This document shows positions 41,121 through 50,961 of a stretch of 64,000 nucleotides of DNA, piece by piece. The notes beneath the pieces are model-generated. The model worked only from the letters and a program-made list of their open reading frames with translations. It ran no database searches and was not told the origin of the DNA. The first letter of the stretch is position 1; every line of letters starts with the position of its first letter. The position numbers and the translations under genes are program-made. Source of the DNA: Psychromonas sp. 14N.309.X.WAT.B.A12 (GTDB lineage: Bacteria; Pseudomonadota; Gammaproteobacteria; Enterobacterales; Psychromonadaceae); contig NZ_JAPNXS010000002.1 in assembly GCF_030397575.1 (NCBI RefSeq), forward strand, positions 310,001-374,000, in the 5' to 3' direction.

Positions 41121-41152
41121 AACAAAAAAGGATGAACATGAGTCCATCCTTA
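41121..41152 (-). terminator. Terminator of the kdsD gene
   Basis: On the minus strand AAGGATG-N10-CATCCTT is followed by TTTTG; positions 41128-41134 and 41145-41151. Confidence 0.8.
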
Positions 41153-41180
41153 ACTATCTAAATAATGTGGTTGGCAAGTT

Positions 41181-42140
41181 TTACTGGCCCCACTCGATGA
41201 TACCATCAACCTTCTTACCATCTTCACTTACCACTAACCATTTAATATGCTTTTCACGCATTAACTCTTCCGCTTCAGTTAAACGCGCCGAAGCAGAGAT
41301 CAAGCGTGGCGTGGCATTCATTAAGTGTGATGCTTGACTATCGACAATGCTTTCACCAGAAATCAAGAAGCGACGAACGTCACCATCGGTGATCACACCT
41401 TGTAAATTGTCACCGTCTAATACTAACGCTAAACCCGTACGGGTTTCAGTCATCACCATTAATACATCAGTCACTGAGGTTTGTGCACTGACAATCGGTA
41501 GATTATCACTGCGCATTTCATCACGCACAAAAGTCAGTAATCGCTTACCTAAGCTGCCGCCAGGGTGAAAGCGCGCAAAATCCATTGGGCTGAAGTCTTT
41601 TTCTAAAGTTAGTGTATTAGCCAGTGCATCACCTATCACTAAGGTTAATGTCGTAGACGTACTAGGTGCTAAGTTATTTGGGCATGTTTCTTTTTCAACA
41701 CTAGCATCTAATACCACGTCTGAATGTTTTGCTAATGTTGAATTTTTGCCACCAGTAATAGAGATGATTTTATTACCAAAGTGTTGTAATGATGGGATAA
41801 TTTTTAATAATTCATCTGTTTCGCCACTGTAAGAGATAAGTAATAATACGTCATCTTTAGTCACCATGCCTAGGTCACCATGAAATGCTTCACCTGGATG
41901 CATAAAGAATGAAGGTGTCCCAACAGATGCTAATGTGGCCGCAATTTTAGTGCCGATATGTCCAGACTTACCCATGCCACATACAATCACACGACCTTGG
42001 CAGTTTTTCATCAATGCTAAAGCTTGTAAGTAAGCTTCACCGACTTGATTACTATGATCCGTAATCGCAGCACTTTGTACTTCAAAAACGGTTTTAACTT
42101 CTTTTAATAGTTGAGATTCTGGCAATGAAAAGCGAGACAT
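41181..42140 (-). CDS. kdsD: Arabinose-5-phosphate isomerase (KdsD/GutQ type)
   Basis: The 319-residue enzyme interconverts ribulose-5-P and arabinose-5-P, the first step to Kdo in LPS. It has an N-terminal SIS domain (VIVCGMGKSGHIGTKIAATLASVGTPSFFMHPGEA) and two C-terminal CBS domains (about 200-319, with GVITDGDVRRFL). The frame extends to 42176, but MSRFSLPES at 42140 with AGGAAGC upstream fits the family. It stands alone here rather than in a kds-lpt cluster, so GutQ-type paralogy is possible. Confidence 0.88.
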   Translation of the reverse strand: MSRFSLPESQLLKEVKTVFEVQSAAITDHSNQVGEAYLQALALMKNCQGRVIVCGMGKSGHIGTKIAATLASVGTPSFFMHPGEAFHGDLGMVTKDDVLLLISYSGETDELLKIIPSLQHFGNKIISITGGKNSTLAKHSDVVLDASVEKETCPNNLAPSTSTTLTLVIGDALANTLTLEKDFSPMDFARFHPGGSLGKRLLTFVRDEMRSDNLPIVSAQTSVTDVLMVMTETRTGLALVLDGDNLQGVITDGDVRRFLISGESIVDSQASHLMNATPRLISASARLTEAEELMREKHIKWLVVSEDGKKVDGIIEWGQ

Positions 42141-42215
42141 GAAGCTTCCTTTATATGAGAGGAAAGGTAATACCAATCACATTAATTCAGTGATCAGTCT
42201 AATAAACGAGGAAAT

Positions 42216-42292
42216 TGGTCGGTATGAGAAGATTTGAACTTCTGACCCCTGACACCCCATGACAGTGCGCTACCAAGCTGCGCTACATACCG
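42216..42292 (-). tRNA. tRNA-Pro (anticodon GGG)
   Basis: The minus strand reads CGGTATGTAGCGCAGCTTGG..., with TTCAAAT in the T-loop, acceptor stem CGGTATG/CATACCG and encoded CCA (42216-42218). The anticodon loop ATGGGGT gives GGG, like E. coli proL. Confidence 0.93.
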
Positions 42293-42385
42293 ATGCTGCG
42301 TAATTCTAATTATTTAGTGAAAAGTTGCAACAAAAAAGTCATCTGTTTGTTATGTCACTAACAGCACGAAGTTGATTATTAGCTA

Positions 42386-42415
42386 AAAAAATACCCGCAC
42401 AAAGCGGGTATTTTC
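42386..42415 (-). terminator. Rho-independent terminator of fabV
   Basis: AAATACCCGC-acaaa-GCGGGTATTT; on the minus strand it is followed by a T-run. Confidence 0.88.
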
Positions 42416-42441
42416 AATGGATTAAATCGCTTAATTAGTGA

Positions 42442-43638
42442 TTATAGGCAATCAAACTCTACTAATGTATCCACATCAGCTTCGTAATCAACACCATCAA
42501 CACCAAAACCAAATAGTTGTAAAAACTCATCTTTGTAATCTTGGTAATCAGTTAATTCAAACAGATTTTCTGTGGTGATTTGTGGCCATAATTCTGCACA
42601 AGCTTGTTGTACTTCATCACGTAACTCCCAATCATCAAGACGAAGGCGACGTGCTTCATCAGTGGTTGGTGCAGTACCATCAGCTTTGAACAGTTGTGTT
42701 GTGAATAGACGGTGAATCTGTTCCATACAACCTTCATGTAAACCTTTCTCTTTCATGATTCTAAATACCATTGATAGGTATAAAGGCATAACAGGAATCG
42801 CAGCACTTGCTTGGGTAACAACGCTCTTCTGTACTGATACGTAAGCTTCACCACCTAAAGAATCAAGTTGTGCTTGGATAGCAGTAGAAGCACGATCTAA
42901 ATCGATTTTTGCTTTACCTAATGCGCCATCCCAGTAGATTGGCCAAGTAATTTCAGTTCCGATGTAAGAGTAAGCCACAGTTTTTACACCTTCAGCTAGT
43001 ACACCAGCATCTGCTAATGCATTCATCCAAAGTTCCCAATCTTGTCCACCCATTACGGTAACAGTATTAGCAATTTCTTCTTCTGTTGCAGGCTCTACAG
43101 ATGCTTCGATGATCGTATCTTTATTAGTATCGATAGCCGTTGATGTGTAAGTCTCACCGATAGGTTTTAGGCTTGAACGTACTACTTCACCTGTATCAGG
43201 TAATTTACGAACTGGCGCTGCAACTGAGTAGATAACCGCATCAATTTGACCTAAGTCAGCTTTGATTGTATCGATAACTAGTTGTTTAGTTTCGTTAGAG
43301 AATGCATCACCGTTAACGCTTTTAGCGTATAGGCCATCTGCCTTTGCTTGCTTATCAAAAGCAGCACTGTTGTACCAACCAGCAGAACCAGGTTTACGAT
43401 CAGTTGCAGGTTTTTCAAAGAAAACACCAATCGTTGATGCGTCACTGCCGTATGCCGCAGCGATACGTGATGACATGCCGTAACCAGCAGAAGAACCAAT
43501 CACTAATACACGTTTAGGGCCTTTTTCAATTTTGCCTTGCTCTTTAGTGTATTCAATTTGTGCTTGAATGTTTTTTTCACAACCCGTTGGGTGTGTAGTC
43601 GTACAAATAAAGCCACGAATCTTTGGTTTAATGATCAT
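42442..43638 (-). CDS. fabV: Trans-2-enoyl-ACP/CoA reductase FabV (NADH)
   Basis: The 398-residue enzyme catalyses the last step of fatty-acid elongation and is naturally resistant to triclosan. The nucleotide-binding motif is [21 protein letters not shown] (about 44-64). The active-site Y-x8-K is Y235/K244 ([14 protein letters not shown]). The start [20 protein letters not shown] is typical. Monocistronic with its own terminator. Length is standard. Confidence 0.97.
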   Translation of the reverse strand: MIIKPKIRGFICTTTHPTGCEKNIQAQIEYTKEQGKIEKGPKRVLVIGSSAGYGMSSRIAAAYGSDASTIGVFFEKPATDRKPGSAGWYNSAAFDKQAKADGLYAKSVNGDAFSNETKQLVIDTIKADLGQIDAVIYSVAAPVRKLPDTGEVVRSSLKPIGETYTSTAIDTNKDTIIEASVEPATEEEIANTVTVMGGQDWELWMNALADAGVLAEGVKTVAYSYIGTEITWPIYWDGALGKAKIDLDRASTAIQAQLDSLGGEAYVSVQKSVVTQASAAIPVMPLYLSMVFRIMKEKGLHEGCMEQIHRLFTTQLFKADGTAPTTDEARRLRLDDWELRDEVQQACAELWPQITTENLFELTDYQDYKDEFLQLFGFGVDGVDYEADVDTLVEFDCL

Positions 43639-43794
43639 ATTATTTCGCTCTTATGGTATTAGAAACCTTCAATCATAGACTCGTTTTATCAATAAACGAG
43701 GTATTTAATCAAAGGCGTAAGTAAAATTATCGCTAATATACCTGTTCTCTTAGCAAATGCCAAAAAACAAGGAAACAAGTTAATGATTTAGCCT

Positions 43795-45012
43795 TTAAAC
43801 AAGTGTTTTAGGTAAGCAAACGGCTGGTTTATGGCCATTGACCCCCATTGCTTGCTTAATAAATTGTTTTTTTAATGGCGAAATAGTATCGGCTATTAAC
43901 AAGGCAGCATCTCTTAGTACTTTTTTGACTGGGTTATCACCGTCGAACAATTGTTTTAATAACTCCATTGAAGCAATCATTTCAGTGGCTTCCGTCTTAC
44001 GCCAACGTTCAAAGTGACGCAAGTTTTGGTACAAGCCAATATCATTGCCTTGCTCAACCTGCTTGAGGATCTCCTCAGCTAAACAAGCTGCATCGAGTAA
44101 ACCTAAGTTAACGCCCTGCCCGGCTAAAGGATGGATTGTATGTGCTGCATCTCCAATCAAAGCCACCCGGTGTTTAGCAAAATCACGTGCATAACGCATG
44201 GTTAAAGGAATACTATGGCGCTTGCCTTGCACTTCACACAAACCTAAACGGTTATCAAAAGTACGTGCTAAGACTTGATTGAAAGCTTGATCATCTAAGG
44301 CCATCAATAAACTAGCTTGCTCAGGAGGTAATGACCACACTATCGAACTAGTTTGTTGGTCATATAAAGGCAAAAAAGCTAATGGGCCTTGTGCGGTAAA
44401 AATCTGTCGTGCACAGGCTTGATGAGGTTCTGCAGTTTTAATCGTTGCGACAATCGCATTGTGTTGGTAATCCCATTGCGTTAATGGGATATTTAATTGC
44501 TGACGTACCCAGGAATTAGCACCATCAGCAGCCACCACTAATTTAGAGGTGAGTTGTTTACCACTTTCTAAGGTTAACCAAGCTTCGCCGTCACCAATCG
44601 CCATATTCTGCAAAACATCAGGACAAAAAAAGCTAACATTGGCTTGTTTTTGTACGCTCGCTAACAAAGCTTGTTGCAGGTTGGTATTCTCCACAATATA
44701 TCCCAAGTCTGACTGATTGACCTGTTTTGCATCAAAAGCAATTTTACCAAAGCTATCTTTTTCCCAGACTTGCATCTGATGATAAGGCGTAACGCGTTGA
44801 GCATTTAATTGTGACCAGACATCTAAATTATCAAACAAGGTTTTACTCGCATAACTCAAAGCACTGACACGATTTTCTGGCTCTGCAGCCAATGCAACCG
44901 GCTGCTTAGATTCAATAATCGCAATCGATAATGTGCTATTTGCTAAACAGCGGGCTAGCGTTAAGCCAACCATTCCGCCACCGACAATAGTGACATCATA
45001 GGATTGCATCAT
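43795..45012 (-). CDS. ubiI: 2-polyprenylphenol hydroxylase UbiI (VisC) of ubiquinone synthesis
   Basis: The 405-residue FAD monooxygenase has the N-terminal dinucleotide fold VTIVGGGMVGLTLARCLA, the DG motif VVAADGANSWVRQQL (about 160) and the GD motif ALIGDAAHTIHPLAGQGVNLGLLD (about 285). It hydroxylates the ring at C5. It is last in ygfB-pepP-ubiH-ubiI, overlapping ubiH by 4 bp. Confidence 0.92.
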   Translation of the reverse strand: MMQSYDVTIVGGGMVGLTLARCLANSTLSIAIIESKQPVALAAEPENRVSALSYASKTLFDNLDVWSQLNAQRVTPYHQMQVWEKDSFGKIAFDAKQVNQSDLGYIVENTNLQQALLASVQKQANVSFFCPDVLQNMAIGDGEAWLTLESGKQLTSKLVVAADGANSWVRQQLNIPLTQWDYQHNAIVATIKTAEPHQACARQIFTAQGPLAFLPLYDQQTSSIVWSLPPEQASLLMALDDQAFNQVLARTFDNRLGLCEVQGKRHSIPLTMRYARDFAKHRVALIGDAAHTIHPLAGQGVNLGLLDAACLAEEILKQVEQGNDIGLYQNLRHFERWRKTEATEMIASMELLKQLFDGDNPVKKVLRDAALLIADTISPLKKQFIKQAMGVNGHKPAVCLPKTLV

Positions 45013-46271
45013 GATAATTTCTCTCTATTAAACAAATCAAACTGTCCTTTAGACTGTTCAATAATAGGCGCGGATAAAAATGGGAAAAGGTTCATTGCTT
45101 TTAAACCAATGTTGCGAGGAATACTTAACAATGGATAATGGTTACTAAAAATACGCACCAAACTATCAGTCATCCAAATTGTACTGTGGTGATCTTTTTC
45201 ACGACATTGCCAATAATCATTTAGCATGGAAAACGACCCGATATCATCAGAGTCTGCAATAACAGTGGCAAGTACAAACAGATCTCTTAATCCTAAATTA
45301 AATCCCTGCCCAGCCACTGGATGCAAACTATGTGCAGCATTACCAATGCACACAGTCCTGTGAGCAATAGGCTTAGTGGTTTTTAAGAGATTTAAAGGAT
45401 AAATATCACGTTGACCTGTTTGTTCAAATAAGCCTGCACGATAACCAAATTTTTTCTGTAATTGTGCTAAAAATTCACTGTCAGATAAATGAGCTATCTG
45501 CTCCGCTTGTTGTTTTTCAACGCAATACACTAAAGAAAAACGGTTATCGGTTAATGGTAATAAAGCGATTGGTCCACTTTTGGTAAAACGCTCATAGGCA
45601 ATATTTTGATGGGGTTTATGGCAACGCACATTACAGATAATAGCACTACGCTGATAGTCAGATAAGCTACTGCTAATACCCGCTAAAGTGCGTACTTGGC
45701 TATGACTTCCATCAGCACCTACACATAATTTAGCGGTCACTGTTTCACCATTATTCAATACGCATTGAATAACATCTTGTTGTTGTGACAAATTGTCTAA
45801 TTTAACTTGGTAGCGTGTGGTTAATGAAGCAAAGGAGGCGAGTTCACGAGAAAGTACTCTACCTACATGTCGTAACTCAACCACATAACCGAAAGCATCT
45901 CCCTGTAAATTAGGGGATAACTCCGCACCGCCAAAGTAACCTTTATCCGACACTTGAATATTCTCAATCGCTTGTGCATGAGCTTTAATATCAGTCCATA
46001 ACGACAAACTATCTAAGATGTCCACTGAACCAGCATTTAATGCAATACAACGTGCATCAAAGCTAGGGTTATGGCCTGCTTCATTGTTTGGCGAGGATGG
46101 TAAACGCTGTGCATTTTCATCCAGTAACAATACTTTCAACAACGGGTTTTGCGTTAACAGGGTTAACGCTAATAATGCACCTGACATACCAGCGCCAACA
46201 ATCACTACATCGTAAAGAATAGCCTCTTGTTGTTGCTCTACTAGGTCGCTTTGTTGGGATAATTTAGCCAT
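45009..46271 (-). CDS. ubiH: 2-octaprenyl-6-methoxyphenol hydroxylase UbiH
   Basis: The 420-residue FAD monooxygenase paralogous to UbiI has VVIVGAGMSGALLAL, CVGADGSHSQVRTLAGI and CIGNAAHSLHPVAGQGFNLGLRD. It hydroxylates C1 of the ubiquinone precursor. Identified by operon position after pepP, overlapping it by 8 bp, and sequence. Confidence 0.93.
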   Translation of the reverse strand: MAKLSQQSDLVEQQQEAILYDVVIVGAGMSGALLALTLLTQNPLLKVLLLDENAQRLPSSPNNEAGHNPSFDARCIALNAGSVDILDSLSLWTDIKAHAQAIENIQVSDKGYFGGAELSPNLQGDAFGYVVELRHVGRVLSRELASFASLTTRYQVKLDNLSQQQDVIQCVLNNGETVTAKLCVGADGSHSQVRTLAGISSSLSDYQRSAIICNVRCHKPHQNIAYERFTKSGPIALLPLTDNRFSLVYCVEKQQAEQIAHLSDSEFLAQLQKKFGYRAGLFEQTGQRDIYPLNLLKTTKPIAHRTVCIGNAAHSLHPVAGQGFNLGLRDLFVLATVIADSDDIGSFSMLNDYWQCREKDHHSTIWMTDSLVRIFSNHYPLLSIPRNIGLKAMNLFPFLSAPIIEQSKGQFDLFNREKLS

Positions 46272-47562
46272 TCATTAACGCTTCAATTGCTTCAATTTCT
46301 TTAGGTACAGCAGCAGTTAAAATCTCACACCCAGTCTCTGTCACAATCACATCATCTTCGATACGGACACCAATTCCTTTCCAACGCGCTTCTACGTCTG
46401 CATCTTGGCTGATATATAAACCGGGTTCGATAGTAATAGCCATGCCGGCTTGCAATGCACGAGGAGATTGAATCGTTCCCGTATCACCAACATCATGCAC
46501 ATCTAACCCAAGTGGATGTCCTAAACCATGCATATAAAAGGCTTTGTAAGCTTGCTCTTCAATTAAGTCTGTTAACTCGCCTTTTAATAGGCCTAATGTT
46601 AATAGACCTTCAGTCATTTTAGTCACAACTTGTTGGTTGATCTCTAACACACTGATCCCAGGTTTCACTAGTTCAAGCGCTAATAATTGGCAATCTAACA
46701 CTAACTGATAAATAATGGCTTGCTCTTCAGTGAAGCGGCCATTAACAGGGAAAGTACGTGTAATATCACCAGCATAACCTTGATATTCAGCACCGGCATC
46801 AATCAAGACTAGATCACCATCTTGTAATACTTGATCATTTTCCGTGTAATGTAGAATACAAGCATTATTACCACCAGCGACAATGCTGTTATAAGCCACA
46901 TCTCGGGTGCCTTGACGTGCAAACTCGTATTCCACTTCTAATTGCAGTTGAAACTCAAACATACCAGGTTTGCACTGTTGCATTGCACGTACATGACCTA
47001 ATGCTGATATTTCACCGGCCTTACGCATTATCGCTTGCTCGGCTTCACTTTTAAATAGGCGCATTTCATGCAGAGTAGGTCGCCAATCTAAAAATTGATG
47101 AGTACTAATTAAACCGCTGCGGGAGCGGCTACGCAACCCGTTGAGTACATTTTGTAAGGACAGATCTAAGGCAAGCCCGCTCAAGGTGGGGTAATATAAA
47201 GTATCAATACCCTCTAGCAATTCACTTAACTTGGTTTCAAAATCATCAATAACAAAAGCGTGATCGACGTCCAGCGTTTTAATCGCTTCCGTTTGTCCTA
47301 ATCGATAACCATGCCAAATTTCAGCGTTTTTATCTTTTTTACGATTAAACAAAACCGTGGTTAATTGGTTATTTTGTTTAATTAATAATAAACATGCATC
47401 TGGTTCATTGAACCCACATAGGTAATAAAAATCACTGTTTTGACGAAAACGAAACTCAGTGTCATTACTACGGGTTAACTCTTGATTAGCAGGGAAAATA
47501 GCCATGCTGTTGTCTAGCATACTATGGGCAAATAGTTGACGGCGTTTGGTAAATTCAGTCAT
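46264..47562 (-). CDS. pepP: Xaa-Pro aminopeptidase P
   Basis: The 432-residue metallopeptidase removes an N-terminal residue before Pro. N-domain 1-170, then the pita-bread catalytic domain with metal ligands in LVLIDAGAEYQGYAGDITRTFP (two Asp), HGLGHPLGLDVHDVG (His), ITIEPGLYI (Glu) and IGVRIEDDVIV (Glu). Second gene after ygfB, 11 bp away. Confidence 0.96.
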   Translation of the reverse strand: MTEFTKRRQLFAHSMLDNSMAIFPANQELTRSNDTEFRFRQNSDFYYLCGFNEPDACLLLIKQNNQLTTVLFNRKKDKNAEIWHGYRLGQTEAIKTLDVDHAFVIDDFETKLSELLEGIDTLYYPTLSGLALDLSLQNVLNGLRSRSRSGLISTHQFLDWRPTLHEMRLFKSEAEQAIMRKAGEISALGHVRAMQQCKPGMFEFQLQLEVEYEFARQGTRDVAYNSIVAGGNNACILHYTENDQVLQDGDLVLIDAGAEYQGYAGDITRTFPVNGRFTEEQAIIYQLVLDCQLLALELVKPGISVLEINQQVVTKMTEGLLTLGLLKGELTDLIEEQAYKAFYMHGLGHPLGLDVHDVGDTGTIQSPRALQAGMAITIEPGLYISQDADVEARWKGIGVRIEDDVIVTETGCEILTAAVPKEIEAIEALMNG

Positions 47563-47573
47563 AGGCTCTCTAA

Positions 47574-48155
47574 TTAATGCAGTGTGTTAGAAACGGGTGA
47601 TGATGTCTGACGAGAAAAAGTATTAAAACATAACATCGCGCTCACTCGAAGGTACTCAACAATTTCAGTAAATGCAATTTCAGACTCTTCATCTTCTTGT
47701 TCAAAATCAAGAGATAGCTGAGAAATATCTCGAATATCACGGATCACTTCTTGTACATCTTCAGAGGCTTGATTTAAAGATTGCTGAACCATACCAAAAC
47801 CCACTAAAAAACCTTGAGCCCATTGCGCCATTGCTTCTGCGCGCTCATCTAAAGGTTTATCATCTTTCGGTAAAAGCAGGTGAAAACCTAAGCCATCATC
47901 TGTACATTGTTTCACTACGTCCGCATATATTTCTGCGATCAGTTTTTTTAAAGAAGAAGATAGCGCCATGCCTTCATTCACCACGTCATTAAACAATGGT
48001 TGCCAGCTTTTATTATCCAATGCGATCCCTCCACAAACAAAGCCAGACAACACCCCATGGGTCTCCGCTGCATTAGTGAATAGCTCAGCCTCTTCAAGGG
48101 CTTGCGAAATTTTATCAAAACTTGGTAATACAGCAGAATTCATAGCGACACTCAT
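47574..48155 (-). CDS. ygfB: YgfB/UPF0149 family protein
   Basis: The 193-residue helical protein has THGVLSGFVCGG (about 33-44) and MAQWAQGFLVGFG (about 108-120), typical of UPF0149. The biochemical role is not settled. First gene of the pepP-ubiH-ubiI operon and divergent from zapA. Confidence 0.93.
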   Translation of the reverse strand: MSVAMNSAVLPSFDKISQALEEAELFTNAAETHGVLSGFVCGGIALDNKSWQPLFNDVVNEGMALSSSLKKLIAEIYADVVKQCTDDGLGFHLLLPKDDKPLDERAEAMAQWAQGFLVGFGMVQQSLNQASEDVQEVIRDIRDISQLSLDFEQEDEESEIAFTEIVEYLRVSAMLCFNTFSRQTSSPVSNTLH

Positions 48156-48315
48156 AATAAACGAAATATAGTTAACTTATTCTATCATCCACGAGATCTC
48201 GTCGCCAGTAAGTACTTGAAACTTGATAGCTAGGTCGATATAGTTCGCGCATAATACAACATTTTTTTTAGGGAAACAGAATACTCCCTTATTTACTCAA
48301 TCTAACGGGGGCATT

Positions 48316-48618
48316 ATGGCACATCTTGATATCACTATTTTAGGCCAACAGTATAAAATCGGCTGCCCTGACGGTGAGCAAGACAACCTGTTAGGGACGG
48401 TTGCTCAAGTTGATGAGCATCTTAAAGAGATGAAAAGCAATACGAGACATCTGCGTAATGAACAATTGGTTGTGATGGCAGCATTAAATTATCGCCATCA
48501 ACTCAATACTATCAAAGCAGAAATGCAAGCTCAGACAGACCAATTGAATAATCGCATTCAACAATTACAAGATGCGATTAATGGCGCATTGGATACCCGC
48601 TCAACAACAGAAAAATAA
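48316..48618 (+). CDS. zapA: Cell-division protein ZapA
   Basis: The 100-residue protein has the globular N-domain ITILGQQYKIGCPDGEQDNLL (about 6-26) and a C-terminal coiled coil (about 55-95). It crosslinks FtsZ filaments. Divergent from ygfB and followed by a terminator and 6S RNA, the conserved zapA-ssrS-fau order. Confidence 0.95.
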   Translation: MAHLDITILGQQYKIGCPDGEQDNLLGTVAQVDEHLKEMKSNTRHLRNEQLVVMAALNYRHQLNTIKAEMQAQTDQLNNRIQQLQDAINGALDTRSTTEK

Positions 48619-48680
48619 TTCAGCTCAGATTTAATCACCGCCTTATTGATTTAGATTTTTTGTCCCCTTTCTAAAAAAAC

Positions 48681-48726
48681 ATACCGACACCACTTAAATA
48701 AAAAAATTAGCGGTTTCGGTATTTAT
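48681..48726 (+). terminator. Hairpin after zapA
   Basis: ATACCGACACC (48681-48691) and GGTTTCGGTAT (48712-48722) pair with one mismatch, followed by TTAT. The interval to 48970 also presumably carries the 6S promoters; no gene seen. Confidence 0.6.
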
Positions 48727-48972
48727 AAAAATTCCCTCTCGATTTCGCTTAATTTTCTTATACAGCTCAACACAAAATGCCAAAAGAAAGACAAAGAATT
48801 GAAACATAAACCATTTTCCTGAATATACTTTTCAAGCAAATTTTGTACACAAAATAACACCATTCATTCGCATGGTAATTATTATGTGTAAAAAAACATC
48901 AAGCAGTCACAAACTTCCCATTTTTTCTTAAAAACCCTTTAAAAAGCGAATTAAAGTAGGTACAGTTTATTT

Positions 48973-49152
48973 AACCCTCGGGTACCCGTTAATCTTGACT
49001 AAGTCCCTGAGCCGATAAGTATTACCCTGGTGAATTAGGTTGATTACTATTGTGTAAACTCGGCTAGTATCGAGAAACCTGCGGTAAGCACTGATACACC
49101 ACCTTGACCTTCGGGTTCAAGGTCACAGTCAACAGCGGTACCCTTGGGTTAA
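48973..49152 (+). ncRNA. ssrS: 6S RNA
   Basis: It has the conserved AGTCCCTGAGCCGATA early segment, ACTCGG...GAGAAACCT, ACCTTGA-x-CTTCGGGTTCAAGGT hairpin, and closing stem AACCC..GGTACC (5') with GGTACCcttGGGTT (3'). It lies between zapA and fau, as in other gammaproteobacteria. It binds sigma70-RNA polymerase in stationary phase. Ends estimated to a few nt. Confidence 0.93.
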
Positions 49153-49329
49153 CTCACTTTCAGATGATTTCTTCATTGTTCTTATTGCAGTGATTAAGTC
49201 ATTACAATTCAGTAAAAACACTTCTAAATAAATTCCCAACATCATTGCTTTTATTGAGCCTATTTGGTTGTGCGTATTACTATATATTTGATAAAGTATT
49301 TGCCCCTAGCACACTAACATCACAACTTA

Positions 49330-49983
49330 TTGGTGACGGTCATTATTACTTCACAGCGCAACCAAATTCGACAAACTGTACGCCAAGCACGACAAGCGTT
49401 AAGCGAAGAACAACAAGTATTAGCCTCTGCTAATTTATTAACTCGTTTGATTAATCACCCTAGAATCATGCAAGCAAAGCATGTTTCCGTAACCTTAGCT
49501 TACGATGGTGAAATAGACTTAAGCTTGTTCATTGAATGGTGTTGGCAGCAAGGTAAACAGGTGTATTTACCCATGGTGCACCCAACACTAAAGGGGCATT
49601 TATTCTTTTTGGAGTATCAAGCAAATACCGAAATGATCATCAACCGCTATGGCATCAAAGAACCCAAGCTAGCCACTCTCTTTAACAACTCGCCTGAGCA
49701 GTTATCTAATCTTGCTGAACACCCTGAAATTTTTCCTGCTGATAAGTTAGATATTGTCTTCACTCCCTTAGTCGCTTTTGATACACAGGGCAACCGTATT
49801 GGAATGGGTGGAGGCTATTATGATCGCTTACTTACACCTTGGTTCACTAATCGCTCAGGACCTTATCCAATTGGGCTAGCGCACGACTGTCAATGTGTTA
49901 CACAACTGCCTATTGAAGCTTGGGATGTACCTTTACCGGAAATAATCACACCACAGCAACATTTGTATTTTTCAGACAAATAA
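49330..49983 (+). CDS. fau: 5-formyltetrahydrofolate cyclo-ligase
   Basis: The 217-residue enzyme (YgfA) makes 5,10-methenyl-THF from 5-formyl-THF with ATP. Key motifs are RQTVRQARQALS (about 12-23), VYLPMVHP and the P-loop-like GNRIGMGGGYYDRLL (about 156-170). The start is TTG at 49330 or GTG at 49333; no ATG fits. Follows 6S RNA and may be cotranscribed with it. Confidence 0.92.
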   Translation: MVTVIITSQRNQIRQTVRQARQALSEEQQVLASANLLTRLINHPRIMQAKHVSVTLAYDGEIDLSLFIEWCWQQGKQVYLPMVHPTLKGHLFFLEYQANTEMIINRYGIKEPKLATLFNNSPEQLSNLAEHPEIFPADKLDIVFTPLVAFDTQGNRIGMGGGYYDRLLTPWFTNRSGPYPIGLAHDCQCVTQLPIEAWDVPLPEIITPQQHLYFSDK

Positions 49984-50098
49984 TAATACCCACATTTATT
50001 TTAATATTTTTCACAAATTTAGCTTAAATTAACAGCGTAATTAAGGGTATAATCGCGCCACTTTCAAGACTCACTCTCACTGAACAGGATTAAAAGTC

Positions 50099-50755
50099 AT
50101 GACGCAAGACGACAAGAAAAAAGCAGCAGCTTATGCAGCCCTAGAATATGTAGAAAAAGACACCATTGTAGGTGTTGGTACAGGTTCAACGGTTAATCAT
50201 TTTATTGATGCATTAGCAACAATCAAAAATAACATTGTTGGTGCAGTATCCAGTTCAGAAGCGTCCACTGAAAAATTAAAAGGCTTTGGCATTGAAGTGT
50301 TCGACCTAAATGAAGTGTCAGAGTTGAGCATCTATGTTGATGGTGCAGATGAAATTAATCCATACAACCACATGATTAAAGGTGGCGGTGCAGCATTAAC
50401 ACGTGAAAAAATCGTATCTGCCGTTGCTGATAAATTTATCTGTATTGTCGATGACACTAAAAACGTCGATATCCTTGGCGACTTCCCATTACCAGTTGAA
50501 GTGATTCCAATGGCGCGTAGCTACGTTGCTCGTGAATTAGTTAAATTAGGTGGAGACCCAGTTTACCGTGAAGGTGTTGTGACAGATAACGGCAATGTCA
50601 TTTTAGATGTATATAATCTTAAAATTGCAGAGCCATTAACCTTAGAAAACAAAATCAACTCAATCGTGGGTGTAGTCACTAATGGCTTGTTCGCAAACCG
50701 CGCGGCTGACGTTGTACTTGTTGGTACAGATAGCGGTGTTAACACCTTAAAATAA
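50099..50755 (+). CDS. rpiA: Ribose-5-phosphate isomerase A
   Basis: The 218-residue enzyme interconverts ribose-5-P and ribulose-5-P. Motifs are [13 protein letters not shown] (phosphate loop), [12 protein letters not shown] with catalytic acid, [14 protein letters not shown] and [15 protein letters not shown] at 50048-50053 is a likely -10 box. A hairpin TTGACTCTC/GAGAGTCAA (50764-50799) follows. Confidence 0.96.
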   Translation: MTQDDKKKAAAYAALEYVEKDTIVGVGTGSTVNHFIDALATIKNNIVGAVSSSEASTEKLKGFGIEVFDLNEVSELSIYVDGADEINPYNHMIKGGGAALTREKIVSAVADKFICIVDDTKNVDILGDFPLPVEVIPMARSYVARELVKLGGDPVYREGVVTDNGNVILDVYNLKIAEPLTLENKINSIVGVVTNGLFANRAADVVLVGTDSGVNTLK

Positions 50756-50763
50756 ATGCAAGT

Positions 50764-50799
50764 TTGACTCTCAACTCGATTCAATATGATGAGAGTCAA
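50764..50799 (+). terminator. Inverted repeat after rpiA
   Basis: TTGACTCTC and GAGAGTCAA pair around an 18-nt loop; no clear T-run. Confidence 0.5.
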
Positions 50800-50961
50800 T
50801 CCAGCGTAATACAACAATCGTCAGTAATAAGTTGTTTCATTTTATCATATAAGAAATAGCACTCCCAGATTCACAATGACGACTATTTTTGCTATTTTAC
50901 GCGCACTAAAATTATTCGCAAAATTGTCCATTCACCTTTAAATAAGGCCCAAGGAAATACA

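Noticed and set aside
49245-49433. Small ORF between 6S RNA and fau
   Set aside because: It overlaps the conserved fau start in another frame and has only a chance hydrophobic N-terminus.
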